Below, in pieces: positions 31,367 to 40,090 of a stretch of DNA of 64,000 nt. The translations under genes were made by a program, and so were the position numbers. Every line of letters begins with the position of its first letter. Position 1 is the stretch's first letter. The notes beneath the pieces were generated by a model. It worked only from the letters and a program-made list of their open reading frames with translations. It searched no databases and had not been told where the DNA came from. Where the stretch lies: positions 2,418,001 through 2,482,000 of the forward strand of contig NZ_CP051685.1 of assembly GCF_012849555.1 (NCBI RefSeq). Direction: 5' to 3'. The stretch is from Massilia forsythiae (GTDB taxonomy: Bacteria; Pseudomonadota; Gammaproteobacteria; Burkholderiales; Burkholderiaceae_D).

Positions 31367-32442
31367 GCGGACGGTTCCTGGTGGGGGTCGAGCGGGATCG
31401 AGATGGTTACCGTGAAGCCGGCGCCGGGCGCGGTGTCGATGGCGAGGCGGCCGTCTTCGCCGTATTCGAGGCGCAGGCGGCGTTCCACGGTGCGCAGGCC
31501 CAGCCCGTTCGAGCGGCGCACGGCGGCGAGGTCGGCGCCGGGGCCGTCGTCGCCCACGCTCAGCGCCAGCGCGCCCCCGCCCGCCTGGACGCGGCTGCGG
31601 ATGGTCAGGCGGCCGGGCCGGCTGTGTGGATTGAAGGCGTGCTTGATGCTGTTCTCGACCAGCGGCTGCAGCGACAGCGCCGGCAGCGCCAGCGCGGCGG
31701 CGGCAGCGTCGAGTTGCCAGTCGACGTTCAGGCGCCCGCCCAGGCGCAGCGCTTCCAGCTGCAGGTAGTCGCGCACGAAGTCGAGTTCCGCTGCCAGGGT
31801 CACGCGGTCGCTGCCGCTCTTTTCGGTGTCGAGCACGTAGCGCAGCATGTCCGAGAACTGGAACAGCGCGGTCTCGGCGGCGTCCGGGTCCTTGCGCGTC
31901 AGGGCGATGATCGAGTGCAGCGTATTGAACAGGAAGTGGGGATTGAGCTTGCTGCGCAGTGCGTTCAGCTCGGAGGCGACCAGCAGCGCATGCGCCTGCT
32001 GGATCGCCAGCGCCTGGTGGCGCGCGGCGGCGTGCATGCGCACGGTGTGGAAGATCGATGCGATGACGCCGTAGATCATCATCGTGTACAGCAGCGGCCA
32101 GACGTACCACCCCAGCGGCTTGTCCAGCTTGAACATCGTGCACATCAACAAGAGCGACAGGATGCCGAAGGCGGTCGCGCCGGCAAGGTGGGACAGCAGG
32201 ATGGCCGTGAGCGGCCAGCGCCGGCGCCGCAACCAACCGCTGAGCGGCCACAGCAGCGCCAGGATGAATGCCTGCGGCAGGGTCCAGAACATCGAGCCGA
32301 TTTCGTTCCAGTCGAAACGGCCGTGCCGCAAGTTTTCCACCTGCAGGGCGAGTCCGAGCAACGCCAGGTAGGCGACCCAGCTGCAGGCATAGACGGACCA
32401 CATGCGGGCGGTCGGGATGGCGTCGTCGTGTCGGGATTCCAT
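31354..32442 (-). CDS. LytS/YehU-type sensor histidine kinase
   Basis: A 362-residue membrane sensor kinase, partner of the LytTR regulator. Four hydrophobic segments lie in the first 150 residues, with short loops and no obvious ligand domain. The His_kinase region (PF06580 type) contains LNPHFLFNTLHSIIAL near residue 184 with the phosphoacceptor histidine, then LQPLVENSIKHAF (N box) near 273, GDDGPGAD and NGLGLRTVERRL near 325. The ATG at 32442 (MESRHDD) is preferred; upstream in-frame sequence is Arg/Ala-rich shadow. It is divergent to the second glutamine synthetase-like gene, which could be a target. Confidence 0.92.
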   Translation of the reverse strand: MESRHDDAIPTARMWSVYACSWVAYLALLGLALQVENLRHGRFDWNEIGSMFWTLPQAFILALLWPLSGWLRRRRWPLTAILLSHLAGATAFGILSLLLMCTMFKLDKPLGWYVWPLLYTMMIYGVIASIFHTVRMHAAARHQALAIQQAHALLVASELNALRSKLNPHFLFNTLHSIIALTRKDPDAAETALFQFSDMLRYVLDTEKSGSDRVTLAAELDFVRDYLQLEALRLGGRLNVDWQLDAAAAALALPALSLQPLVENSIKHAFNPHSRPGRLTIRSRVQAGGGALALSVGDDGPGADLAAVRRSNGLGLRTVERRLRLEYGEDGRLAIDTAPGAGFTVTISIPLDPHQEPSACIP

Positions 32443-32612
32443 TTTGAAAAGTATGCCGCAGAATACCCGCCGTGTGGCGGCGCCGGCCGCGAATCGCAAA
32501 AAGCGCGCCACCAACGGCCGCCGGGCGGCATCGGGCGGCAAAGCATGATGCGCGCGCGGCGCCGCCACCCGCGGTGCTATAGTCGCCCGCACCGGAACGA
32601 CGCGAGAGCACG

Positions 32613-33962
32613 ATGAGCCCTGCGGTCGGCGATACCATGCGCGATTTCCTGCGCGACCACGACATCCACGAAGTCGAGTGCGTCATCGCCGACATGACCG
32701 GCATCGCGCGCGGCAAGATCCTGCCGAAAGACCTGTTCCTGGCGGGCGAGCAGATGCGCCTGCCGAAGAGCGTGCTGCTGAACACGGTCAACGGCGACCA
32801 GCCCGACAACACGCCCTATGTGGGCCCCACCGATCCGGACATGGTGTGCGCGCCGGACCCGGCCACGATGCGCGTGGTGCCCTGGGCCAGCGAACGGGTG
32901 GCGCTGGTGATCCACGATTGCCGCAACTTCGACGGCAGCCTGGTCGACCTGGCGCCGCGCTCGGTGCTGCGCCGCGTGCTGGGCAAGTACGCGGCGCGCG
33001 GCTGGACGCCGGTGGTGGCGCCGGAGATGGAGTTCTACCTAGTGGCGCGCACCACCGATCCGCACCAGCCTTTGATCCCGCCGATGGGGCGCAGCGGCTT
33101 CACCGAGCAGGGCCGGCAATCGTATTCGATCGATGCGGTCAACGATTTCGACGCCTTTTTCCTGGAATTGTCGGCCTTCTGCAAGCAGCACGAGCTGGGC
33201 GTCGAGACCCTGATCCACGAAGCCGGCGCCGGCCAGATGGAAATCAATTTTGCGCACGGCGACGCGCTCGAACTGGCCGACCGCGTGTTCCTGTTCAAGC
33301 GCGCCGTGCGCGAGACCGCGCTGCGCCACGGCATCTTCGCCACCTTCATGGCGAAACCGATGGAAACCGAGCCGGGCAGCGCCATGCACGTGCACCAGAG
33401 CGTGGTCGACGTCGCCAGCGGACACAACGTCTTTTCCAACCGCGACGGCAGCGAAAGCGCCTTGTTCCACCGTTTCATCGGCGGACTGGAAAAATACGTG
33501 CCGCCGGCGACCCTGCTGTTCGCGCCGCACGTGAATTCCTACCGGCGCCTGTCGCGCTTCGAATCGGCGCCGACCAACGTGCACTGGGGCTACGACAACC
33601 GCACCTGCGGCATCCGCATCCCGAATGCGGGCGCGGCCAACCGCCGCGTCGAGAACCGGGTGCCGGGCGTGGACGTGAACCCCTACTTGGCGATGGCCTC
33701 GACGCTGGCCTGCGGCTACCTCGGCATGGTCGAGGGTTTGGCGCCGTCCGCGCACACTGCGGACAACGCCGAACACGTACACGGCGAACTGCCGCGCAAC
33801 CTGGAAGATGCGATCCAGCAGCTGCGCGCCTGCCCGGCGCTGGCCGAGATGCTGGGGCCGCTGTTCGTGGCAGCGTTCTGCGAAGTCAAGGAGCTCGAAT
33901 TCGCGACCTTTTCGCGCGTCATCAGTTCGTGGGAGCGCCAGCATCTGATGCTGCTGGTCTGA
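32613..33962 (+). CDS. Second glutamine synthetase-family protein (PuuA-like)
   Basis: A 449-residue paralogue of the PuuA-type ligase at 25819. Conserved positions: VIADMTGIARGKILPKDL near residue 28, VVAPEMEFYL near 135, GAGQMEINFAHGD near 209, AMHVHQSVVD near 266 and NRVPGVDVNPYLAMAS near 347. Like PuuA it lacks features of true GlnA. It likely glutamylates a different amine (for example another polyamine or ethanolamine); this is inference from having two copies in one catabolic region. The upstream site is weak (CGAGAG). A two-component system is divergent to it and a DeoR regulator gene follows. Confidence 0.88.
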   Translation: MSPAVGDTMRDFLRDHDIHEVECVIADMTGIARGKILPKDLFLAGEQMRLPKSVLLNTVNGDQPDNTPYVGPTDPDMVCAPDPATMRVVPWASERVALVIHDCRNFDGSLVDLAPRSVLRRVLGKYAARGWTPVVAPEMEFYLVARTTDPHQPLIPPMGRSGFTEQGRQSYSIDAVNDFDAFFLELSAFCKQHELGVETLIHEAGAGQMEINFAHGDALELADRVFLFKRAVRETALRHGIFATFMAKPMETEPGSAMHVHQSVVDVASGHNVFSNRDGSESALFHRFIGGLEKYVPPATLLFAPHVNSYRRLSRFESAPTNVHWGYDNRTCGIRIPNAGAANRRVENRVPGVDVNPYLAMASTLACGYLGMVEGLAPSAHTADNAEHVHGELPRNLEDAIQQLRACPALAEMLGPLFVAAFCEVKELEFATFSRVISSWERQHLMLLV

Positions 33963-33980
33963 ACCACTGCGTTCCGTTCC

Positions 33981-34012
33981 ATGCACACATGTACGTATGC
34001 ATGTTTGTGCAT
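33981..34012. promoter_or_regulatory. Imperfect dyad upstream of the DeoR-family gene
   Basis: ATGCACACATG (33981-33991) and CATGTTTGTGCAT (34000-34012) are near inverse copies around TACGTATG, in an AT-rich stretch 68-99 bp before the regulator start. It may be an autoregulatory operator. Confidence 0.4.
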
Positions 34013-34079
34013 ATTCTTGCACGTTCGTGAAGATGGCTGTAGAGTGCGATGCATTCTTATTGCAATCACGGGAACGAAC

Positions 34080-34859
34080 ATGCAACTGGCCGAGGAACGG
34101 CGCCAACAGATCGTGGACACGGTCGAGCGCCAGGGCAAGGTGATGGCGGCAGAGCTGGCGCTGCGCTTCCACACCTCCGAAGACACGATCCGGCGCGACC
34201 TGCGCGACCTGGACGCCGCCGGCCTGCTGCGCCGGGTGCACGGCGGCGCCATGCGCCGCACGCGCGCCGAACCGGCTTTCAGCCAGCGCGCCGACGCCGA
34301 CGCCGCCCGCAAGGGCGTGCTGGCGCGCGTGCTGGCCGAGTCGGTGCAGCCGGGCGACACCGTGCTGGTCGACGCCGGCACCACCAATCTCGCTTTCGCG
34401 CGCCTGCTGGAAGACGGCCACGCCGCCGCCGTCGTCACCAACAGCCTGCAGATCGCGCTCGCGCTCGGCCATTTCCGCGCCACCCGCGTGATCCTGCTGG
34501 GTGGCCTGGTGTCCGGCCATGCCGGCGCCGCGCTGGGGGCGCATACGGTGGCCGAGATCCGGCGCCTGCGCGTGAACCTGGCGGTGGTCGGCGCCTGCAG
34601 CGTCGAAGCCGACCGCGGCCTGGGCGCGAGCGATGCCGAGGAAGCCGCAGTCAAGGCGGCCATGCTGGCCGCCGCCAGCCGGCGCGCGGTGGCGGTGCTC
34701 AATGAGCGCCTGGAAGCGCCGGCGCCGTTCCTGGTCGCGCCGCTGGCGGAAATCGACCGGCTGGTGCTGGAGGCCGACGCCCCGGCCGACGTGCTGGCGC
34801 GCCTGCGCCGGCTCGACCCGGCGCCCGAGGTGCTGCTGGCGGGGAGGGCGGGCGCATGA
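34080..34859 (+). CDS. DeoR/GlpR-family transcriptional regulator
   Basis: A 259-residue repressor of the DeoR family, which usually senses phosphorylated sugars. The N-terminal winged helix is clear (RRQQIVDTVERQGKVMAAEL, then HTSEDTIRRDLRDLDAAGLLRRVHGGA), as is the C-terminal sugar-phosphate domain with VLVDAGTTNLAFARLL and VVTNSLQIALAL. The ATG at 34080 gives the typical start. Its TGA overlaps the ATG of the following transporter gene (ATGA), so it probably controls that gene. The effector is unknown. Confidence 0.92.
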   Translation: MQLAEERRQQIVDTVERQGKVMAAELALRFHTSEDTIRRDLRDLDAAGLLRRVHGGAMRRTRAEPAFSQRADADAARKGVLARVLAESVQPGDTVLVDAGTTNLAFARLLEDGHAAAVVTNSLQIALALGHFRATRVILLGGLVSGHAGAALGAHTVAEIRRLRVNLAVVGACSVEADRGLGASDAEEAAVKAAMLAAASRRAVAVLNERLEAPAPFLVAPLAEIDRLVLEADAPADVLARLRRLDPAPEVLLAGRAGA

Positions 34860-36046
34860 CGGCCGCCGTGAAAGAACACGGCGGCGCGGTGCGCTCCGCT
34901 GCCGAGATCGCCAGGATCAATGCGGCGCGCTGGGCCATTTCCCTGATCTTCATGGTGAACGGCATCGGCATCGGCCTGTGGGCCGCGCACGTGCCGGTGG
35001 TGCAGGCGCGCGCCGGCATCGACACCGGCACGCTCGGCCTGCTGCTGCTGACCATCGCCGGCGGCGCCATCTCGGCGATGCCGCTGTCCGGCTGGCTGTC
35101 CGGACGCTGGGGCACGCGCGCGGTGGCCGTCGGCAGCACGCTGCTGTTCACCGTCACCGGCGCGCTCTTGATGAATGCCGGCGGCGCCGGCGGCTTGCCG
35201 GCGCTGTTCCTGGCGGCGTATGCCTTCGGCGCCAGCAACGGCGTGCTGGACGTGTCGATGAACGCCAACGCCAGCGAGGTCGAGGCCGCGCGCGGGGTGC
35301 CGACCATGTCCTCCTTCCACGGTTTCTATAGCCTGGGCGGCCTGCTGGGTGCGGCACTGGGTGGACTCATCATCGGCGCCGGGCTGGGCGACGGCCGCGG
35401 CGCGCTGGCGGGATTCGCCGTGCTGGCCGTGCTGGCCGCGCTGTGCGCGCGCCGCGTGCTGGCGGTGGCGCCGGCGCCGCACGGCAGCCACTTTGCGCTG
35501 CCGCGCGGCCCGGCGCTGTTCCTCGGCCTGCTCGGCATGCTGTGCTTTGCCATCGAAGGCGCGCTGGTCGACTGGAGCGCGCTGCTGCTGACGAATCGCA
35601 CCGGCGCCGATGCGGCGTCGGCGGCGCTCGGCTATTCGGCGTTCTCGATCGCGATGGCGGCCTGCCGCTTCGCCGGCGACCGCCTGGTGCTGCGCTTCGG
35701 CGCGCTGCGCATCATGGCGGTCGGCGGCCTGGGCATGTTCGGCGGCCTGATGCTGGCGGTGCTGAGCACCCATTTCCTGCTGTCGGCGCTCGGCTTCGCG
35801 CTGGTCGGTCTGGCGGCGGCCAACGTGGTGCCGCTGATCTTCGCGGCGGCGGCGCGCACGCCGGGCATGTCGGCCGGCGGCGGGCTGGCGACGGTGGCGA
35901 CGCTCGGTTATGCCGGCCTGCTGCTGGCGCCGCCGCTCATCGGGTCGGTGGCGGCGCATACCAGCATCGCGGTGGCGCTGGGGTTGCTGTCCCTGTCCGG
36001 GATCGTCATCGCGGCGAATGCGCGGGTGGTGCAGCCAAGGGCGTAA
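34856..36046 (+). CDS. MFS transporter (YbjJ/fucose permease-like)
   Basis: A 396-residue major facilitator with about 12 hydrophobic helices and no signal peptide. Useful features: FMVNGIGIGLWAAHVPVVQARAG at the first helix (in parts), the GWLSGRWGTRAV loop between helices 2 and 3, and GVLDVSMNANASEVE plus SSFHGFYSLGG near residues 130-160, which are marks of the YbjJ/FucP-like group. Together with the DeoR regulator it suggests uptake or export of a sugar or sugar-like molecule. Substrate is not known. Confidence 0.88.
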   Translation: MTAAVKEHGGAVRSAAEIARINAARWAISLIFMVNGIGIGLWAAHVPVVQARAGIDTGTLGLLLLTIAGGAISAMPLSGWLSGRWGTRAVAVGSTLLFTVTGALLMNAGGAGGLPALFLAAYAFGASNGVLDVSMNANASEVEAARGVPTMSSFHGFYSLGGLLGAALGGLIIGAGLGDGRGALAGFAVLAVLAALCARRVLAVAPAPHGSHFALPRGPALFLGLLGMLCFAIEGALVDWSALLLTNRTGADAASAALGYSAFSIAMAACRFAGDRLVLRFGALRIMAVGGLGMFGGLMLAVLSTHFLLSALGFALVGLAAANVVPLIFAAAARTPGMSAGGGLATVATLGYAGLLLAPPLIGSVAAHTSIAVALGLLSLSGIVIAANARVVQPRA

Positions 36047-36104
36047 TACGTGATCGTCGTGCCGTGCGTGCACGACCGCGCGACCGTGTGGATGCCTATC
36101 GTAC

Positions 36105-36149
36105 GTAGGGTGGACGGCGAAGCCGCCTCGCCGGCCGCGCCCACCCTAC
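36105..36149. repeat. 45-bp GTAGGGTGG palindromic repeat, copy B
   Basis: The inverse-orientation copy of the repeat at 22715, 42 of 45 bases identical. It lies between the stop codons of two convergent genes, the same placement as copy A. Confidence 0.75.
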
Positions 36150-36167
36150 GAATCCGGACGATGCGCG

Positions 36168-36713
36168 TTAGCGGTATTCGCGCAGCACGGTATATCCACC
36201 GCCGTGACCCGGCCGCGATTCGACTAGTGCATAGTGGTCGGCCAGCCATTCGACCGGGTCGTCTTCCGGCGGCACCACGACGCCGCCCGCGCGCCGCGCC
36301 ATGGTCACGTGCGGCCGGTAGGCGCGCGCTTCCGGCGCCAGCCCGAGCTCCGGCAAGGCTTGCGCCAGGCGTGCGTGCAGGTCCAGCAGCGCCGGCGGCG
36401 TTTCATATGGTTCCAGCACCGCAATGCCGTTGTGCCACAGCACGGGACGGCCGATCCGCACCGTGAACGGCGTGAACGGCACGGCCAGCCGGTCCAGCAA
36501 CAGCGCCACGCGTTGGTCCGGCACGGCGCCGAGGAAGTGCAGGGTCAGGTGCAGCTTGTCGGCATGTACCGGCGCGGCGTTGCGCGGCCAGTCCCAGGCG
36601 TCGCGCCGCGCGCGCAGGCGTGCGCGCACGGCGGTATCCGGCCACAGCGCCAGGAACAGGCGCGTGCAGGGCGCCGCGGCGCCGGATGCACCTTGGCCGT
36701 TCCCGGTCGCCAT
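36168..36713 (-). CDS. thpR: RNA 2',3'-cyclic phosphodiesterase
   Basis: A 2H-superfamily phosphoesterase (LigT/ThpR type) of 181 residues that opens 2',3'-cyclic phosphates in RNA. The two HxTx motifs are seen: HLTLHFLG near residue 57 and HVTMARR near 138. RLFLALWPD at the start is also a family mark. The ATG at 36713 is preferred; upstream frame is unlike the family. It lies 7 bp downstream of panB on the same strand and is probably co-transcribed. Confidence 0.92.
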   Translation of the reverse strand: MATGNGQGASGAAAPCTRLFLALWPDTAVRARLRARRDAWDWPRNAAPVHADKLHLTLHFLGAVPDQRVALLLDRLAVPFTPFTVRIGRPVLWHNGIAVLEPYETPPALLDLHARLAQALPELGLAPEARAYRPHVTMARRAGGVVVPPEDDPVEWLADHYALVESRPGHGGGYTVLREYR

Positions 36714-36720
36714 GGCGTCC

Positions 36721-37599
36721 TTAAAAACAGTGTTCCGGCGCCGGGAAGCTGCCGTCCTTGACTGCGGCCACGTAGGCGCCGACGGCGGCGTCGATGCTGG
36801 TCTGGCCATCCATGAAGTTCTTCACGAAGCGCGCCTTGCGGCCCGGGAATACGCCGAGCAGGTCGTGCATCACCAACACCTGGCCCGAGCAGTCCGGACC
36901 GGCGCCGATGCCGATGGTGGGCACGTGCAGCATGTCGGTCACTTCCTTGCCCAGGCCTGCGGGCACCGCTTCCAGCAGCACGATGGCGGCGCCGGCGTCC
37001 TGCAGCGCGCGCGCGTCGGCCTTGAGCTGTTCGGCGCCTTCGGTGGTCTTACCTTGCACCTTGTAGCCGCCCAGCTGGTGCACGAACTGCGGCGTCAGGC
37101 CGATGTGGGCGCACACCGGGATGCCGCGCTCGACCAGGAAGCGCACGGTCTCGGCCAGCCAGGCGCCGCCCTCGATCTTGATCATCTGGGCGCCGGCGCG
37201 CATCAGCGTGGCGCAGCTGTCGTAGGCCTGCTCCCTGGTGCCGTAGCTGCCGAAGGGCAGGTCGGCCAGCACCAGGGCGTTCTTGCGGCCGCGTACCACC
37301 GAGGCGGTGTGGTAGGCGACGTCGGCCACCGTCACCGGCAGCGTCGAGTCGTAGCCGGCGCACACCATGCCGAGCGAGTCGCCGATCAGCAGGATCTCGA
37401 CGCCGCAGCGGTCCATCAGCGCGGCGAAGCTGGCGTCGTAGCAGGTCAGCATGGCGATCTTCTGGCCGGCCGCGCGCATCGCCCGCAAGGACGGGATCGT
37501 CACGGCCAGCTGGACCGGTTTCGCGGGCACTGCCGGTGCCTGCGCACTGTTTGCCGGCGCCGCCGCCGCCATGTCCTTGCCCTGCAGGTATCCGCTCAT
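36721..37599 (-). CDS. panB: 3-methyl-2-oxobutanoate hydroxymethyltransferase
   Basis: Makes ketopantoate from alpha-ketoisovalerate and methylene-tetrahydrofolate, the first committed step of pantothenate synthesis. The 292-residue TIM-barrel protein has [15 protein letters not shown] near residue 50, [10 protein letters not shown] (magnesium aspartate), DLPFGSY near 115, IKIEGG near 140, HIGLTPQ near 163 and [15 protein letters not shown] near 225. An Ala/Pro-rich 30-residue lead precedes the conserved core. panC is not adjacent. The folate enzyme gene folK lies close by on the same strand. Confidence 0.96.
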   Translation of the reverse strand: MSGYLQGKDMAAAAPANSAQAPAVPAKPVQLAVTIPSLRAMRAAGQKIAMLTCYDASFAALMDRCGVEILLIGDSLGMVCAGYDSTLPVTVADVAYHTASVVRGRKNALVLADLPFGSYGTREQAYDSCATLMRAGAQMIKIEGGAWLAETVRFLVERGIPVCAHIGLTPQFVHQLGGYKVQGKTTEGAEQLKADARALQDAGAAIVLLEAVPAGLGKEVTDMLHVPTIGIGAGPDCSGQVLVMHDLLGVFPGRKARFVKNFMDGQTSIDAAVGAYVAAVKDGSFPAPEHCF

Positions 37600-37672
37600 A
37601 GGTCATTCCTTTGTAAAACATGAAAAAGCCGCATCGGCCGTTATTCTGCACCCTTCGCCGAAGGGCCGCTCG

Positions 37673-38020
37673 TCACGACCGGAAAATGAAGTACACCGCT
37701 CCCACCAGGCATAGCGCCGCCCACACGTAATCCAGCTTGAACGGCTGGTCCATGTAGAACATCGCGAAGGGCACGAACACCGTCAGGGTGATCGCTTCCT
37801 GCATGATCTTCAGTTGCGCCAGGCTGTACTGGGTGGCGCCGATGCGGTTGGCCGGCACCTGCAGCAGGTATTCGAACAGCGCGATCCCCCAGCTGATGAT
37901 GGCGGCCACGTACCACGCCTTGTTCGACAGGGTTTTCAGGTGGCCGTACCAGGCGAAGGTCATGAACACGTTGGACATGACCAGCAGCAGGGCGGTCTGG
38001 GCGAAGACGGGGATTTGCAT
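37673..38020 (-). CDS. DUF486 (DMT-type) small membrane protein
   Basis: A 115-residue inner membrane protein with four hydrophobic segments (about 6-26, 34-50, 72-90, 97-113). The start MQIPVFAQTALLLVMSNVFM and the stretch QLKIMQEAITLTVFVPFAMF are hallmarks of DUF486, a family related to drug/metabolite transporters. No substrate is known. It lies between folK and panB on the same strand with short gaps, so likely in their transcript. Confidence 0.88.
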   Translation of the reverse strand: MQIPVFAQTALLLVMSNVFMTFAWYGHLKTLSNKAWYVAAIISWGIALFEYLLQVPANRIGATQYSLAQLKIMQEAITLTVFVPFAMFYMDQPFKLDYVWAALCLVGAVYFIFRS

Positions 38021-38042
38021 CGGTAATCGGGAGAGGGGTGGA

Positions 38043-38531
38043 TCAGGGAAGACGCTGGATCGCCTGGCCGGCCACGCCCGGCAGCAGCGCTGCCAGGCCG
38101 CCGCGGCCGGGGATCGTCAGCTCGGGTGCCAACTCATGCGCCAGCTCGGCCAGCGGCACCAGCACGAAGGCGCGCTCGTGCATGCGCGGATGCGGCACGA
38201 CCAGGGTGGGCGCGTCGTCGATGCGCTCGCCGCCGAACAGCAGCAGGTCCAGGTCGAGCGTGCGCGGGGCGTTGCGGTAGGGCCGTTCGCGCCCGTGCGC
38301 CTGTTCGATCGCATGCAGCTGCGCCAGCAGGGCGTGCGCGTCCAGGGTGGTCTCGACAGCGGCCACGGCGTTGATGTAGTCGTCGCCGGACGCGTCGATC
38401 GGCGCCGTGCGGTACAGCGATGAGGCGCGCAGCAGGCGCACGCCGGGCAGGCGCCCCAGGCGCTCGACGGCGTCCAGCACGGCGGCGCGCGCATCGCCCA
38501 GGTTGGCGCCGATGCCGATCCAGGCGATCAT
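38043..38531 (-). CDS. folK: 2-amino-4-hydroxy-6-hydroxymethyldihydropteridine pyrophosphokinase
   Basis: Transfers pyrophosphate from ATP to 6-hydroxymethyl-7,8-dihydropterin in folate synthesis. The 162-residue protein has AWIGIGANLGDARAAV at the start, SSLYRTAPI near 42 and the signature RTLDLDLLLFGGERIDD near 88, then PHPRMHERAFVLVPLAEL (in parts) near 110. Its ATG overlaps the pcnB stop codon (ATGA), a pairing of pcnB and folK known from many proteobacteria. Confidence 0.96.
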   Translation of the reverse strand: MIAWIGIGANLGDARAAVLDAVERLGRLPGVRLLRASSLYRTAPIDASGDDYINAVAAVETTLDAHALLAQLHAIEQAHGRERPYRNAPRTLDLDLLLFGGERIDDAPTLVVPHPRMHERAFVLVPLAELAHELAPELTIPGRGGLAALLPGVAGQAIQRLP

Positions 38532-40090
38532 TCGCGGTCGGCGTAAGTGTTGGCGTCCGGGTTCACGCCATCGTCGGCGGCGTCCGGCCTGGCGCGCTCG
38601 CGGCGGCGCGGCGGCCGCGGCGCCGGTGCATCCACCGGCGCGTCGAGCGGCTGCGGCGCCGGCCGCGCAGCGGAGTGCCCGTCCTGGCGCGCTTCGTCCT
38701 CGAGCTCGTGGCCGCCGTCCTGCTGGTCCTGCTGCTGGCCCTCCTGCTGCGCTTCGCCCTCGCCATTCCGGCGCGGGCCGCGCCGGCGCGGCCGCTTCTT
38801 CTGGGCGCCGCCCTGCGGTTCGCGCGCGCCGTTGATCAGGCGTTCGCGCTCATTCGCGTCGGCGCCGTAGAAGGTGGCCCACCAGTTGCCCAGCTCGGCG
38901 TCCAGTTCGCCCGACTCGCAGCGCAGCAGCAGGAAGTCGAAGCCGGCGCGAAAGCGCGGGTGCTCCAGCAATTTGTACGGCGACTTGCCGTTGCGGCGCT
39001 CGAAGCGCGGCTGCATGGCCCAGATGTCGCGCATGTCGGTGGCGATGCGGCGCTGCAGGGCTAGGTTGTCGGTCTGGTTGTCGAGCACGTCGTCGGCGGC
39101 CAGGTGCAGCGCCGGGATCGGGCCTTCCCCGGCGGCGCGGTAGGCATTCCACTTTTCCAGCACCTGGTGCCACAGCAGCGAGGCGAACAGGAAGCCCGGC
39201 GACACCCCCTTGCCGGCCTTGACGCGCGCATCGGTGGATTCCAGCGCCAGCGTCACGAACTTCATGCCGATCGGCTGTTCCAGCACCACGTCCAGGAGCG
39301 GCAGCAGGCCGTGGTGCAGGCCCGAGGCGCGCAGCTCCTGCAGGCAGGCCAGCGCGTGGCCGGACAGCAGCAGTTTCAGCATCTCGTCGAACACGCGCGC
39401 GGCCGGCACGTTGTTGATCAGCGGCGCCATCACCGCCACCGGCGCGCGCGTGGCCGGCTCGATCGTGAACTGCAGCTTGGCGGCGAAGCGCACCACGCGC
39501 AGCATGCGCACCGGATCCTCGCGGTATCGCGCTTCCGGCTGGCCGATGATGCGCAATACCTTGTCGCGGATGTCGGCGATGCCGCCGTGGTAGTCGAGCA
39601 CCGTCTGCGTGGCCGGGTCGTAGTACATCGCGTTGATGGTGAAGTCGCGCCGCTCGGCGTCTTCGTGCTGCGGACCGAAGTTGTTGTCGCGCAGGACGCG
39701 GCCGTGCTCGTCCTTGGGCGCGTTGTTGGTGTTGGCATTGCCGCGGAAGGTGGTCACTTCCAGCAATTCCTGGCCGAACATCACGTGCACGATCTGGAAG
39801 CGGCGGCCGACGATGAAGGCGCGCCTGAACAGTTTTTTGACCTCTTCCGGGGTGGCGTCGGTGGCGATGTCGAAGTCCTTCGGCTTCACCCCCAGCAGCA
39901 GGTCGCGCACGGCGCCGCCCACCACGAAGGCTTTGTAGCCGGCCTCCTGCAACGCCTGGGTGACGCGCACCGCGTTGGCCGACAGCAGTTTCGGGTCGAT
40001 GCCGTGCTCGTCCGGACCGAGGATGTCGGGTTCGGTGGGGTCGCGCTCTTCTTTGACGCCGAGGATCTTGCGGATGAATTGTTTAATCAT
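38528..40090 (-). CDS. pcnB: Poly(A) polymerase I with a long charged C-terminal tail
   Basis: Adds poly(A) tails to RNA 3' ends, promoting decay. The 520-residue protein has the nucleotidyltransferase motif FVVGGAVRDLLLGVKPKDFD near residue 55, with the catalytic aspartates, RRDFTINAMYYD near 148 and YREDPVRMLRVVRFAAKL near 190. From about residue 425 the protein becomes low complexity: KKRPRRRGPRR, then Gln/Glu-rich and Pro/Arg-rich stretches to the end. Such basic tails may bind RNA. Start and stop overlap neighbouring genes by four bases each. Confidence 0.95.
   Translation of the reverse strand: MIKQFIRKILGVKEERDPTEPDILGPDEHGIDPKLLSANAVRVTQALQEAGYKAFVVGGAVRDLLLGVKPKDFDIATDATPEEVKKLFRRAFIVGRRFQIVHVMFGQELLEVTTFRGNANTNNAPKDEHGRVLRDNNFGPQHEDAERRDFTINAMYYDPATQTVLDYHGGIADIRDKVLRIIGQPEARYREDPVRMLRVVRFAAKLQFTIEPATRAPVAVMAPLINNVPAARVFDEMLKLLLSGHALACLQELRASGLHHGLLPLLDVVLEQPIGMKFVTLALESTDARVKAGKGVSPGFLFASLLWHQVLEKWNAYRAAGEGPIPALHLAADDVLDNQTDNLALQRRIATDMRDIWAMQPRFERRNGKSPYKLLEHPRFRAGFDFLLLRCESGELDAELGNWWATFYGADANERERLINGAREPQGGAQKKRPRRRGPRRNGEGEAQQEGQQQDQQDGGHELEDEARQDGHSAARPAPQPLDAPVDAPAPRPPRRRERARPDAADDGVNPDANTYADRE

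Noticed and set aside
24941..33962. The polyamine region as a horizontally acquired island
   Set aside because: Codon use and GC match the neighbours and there are no integrase, tRNA or repeat boundaries; only a REPIN lies within.
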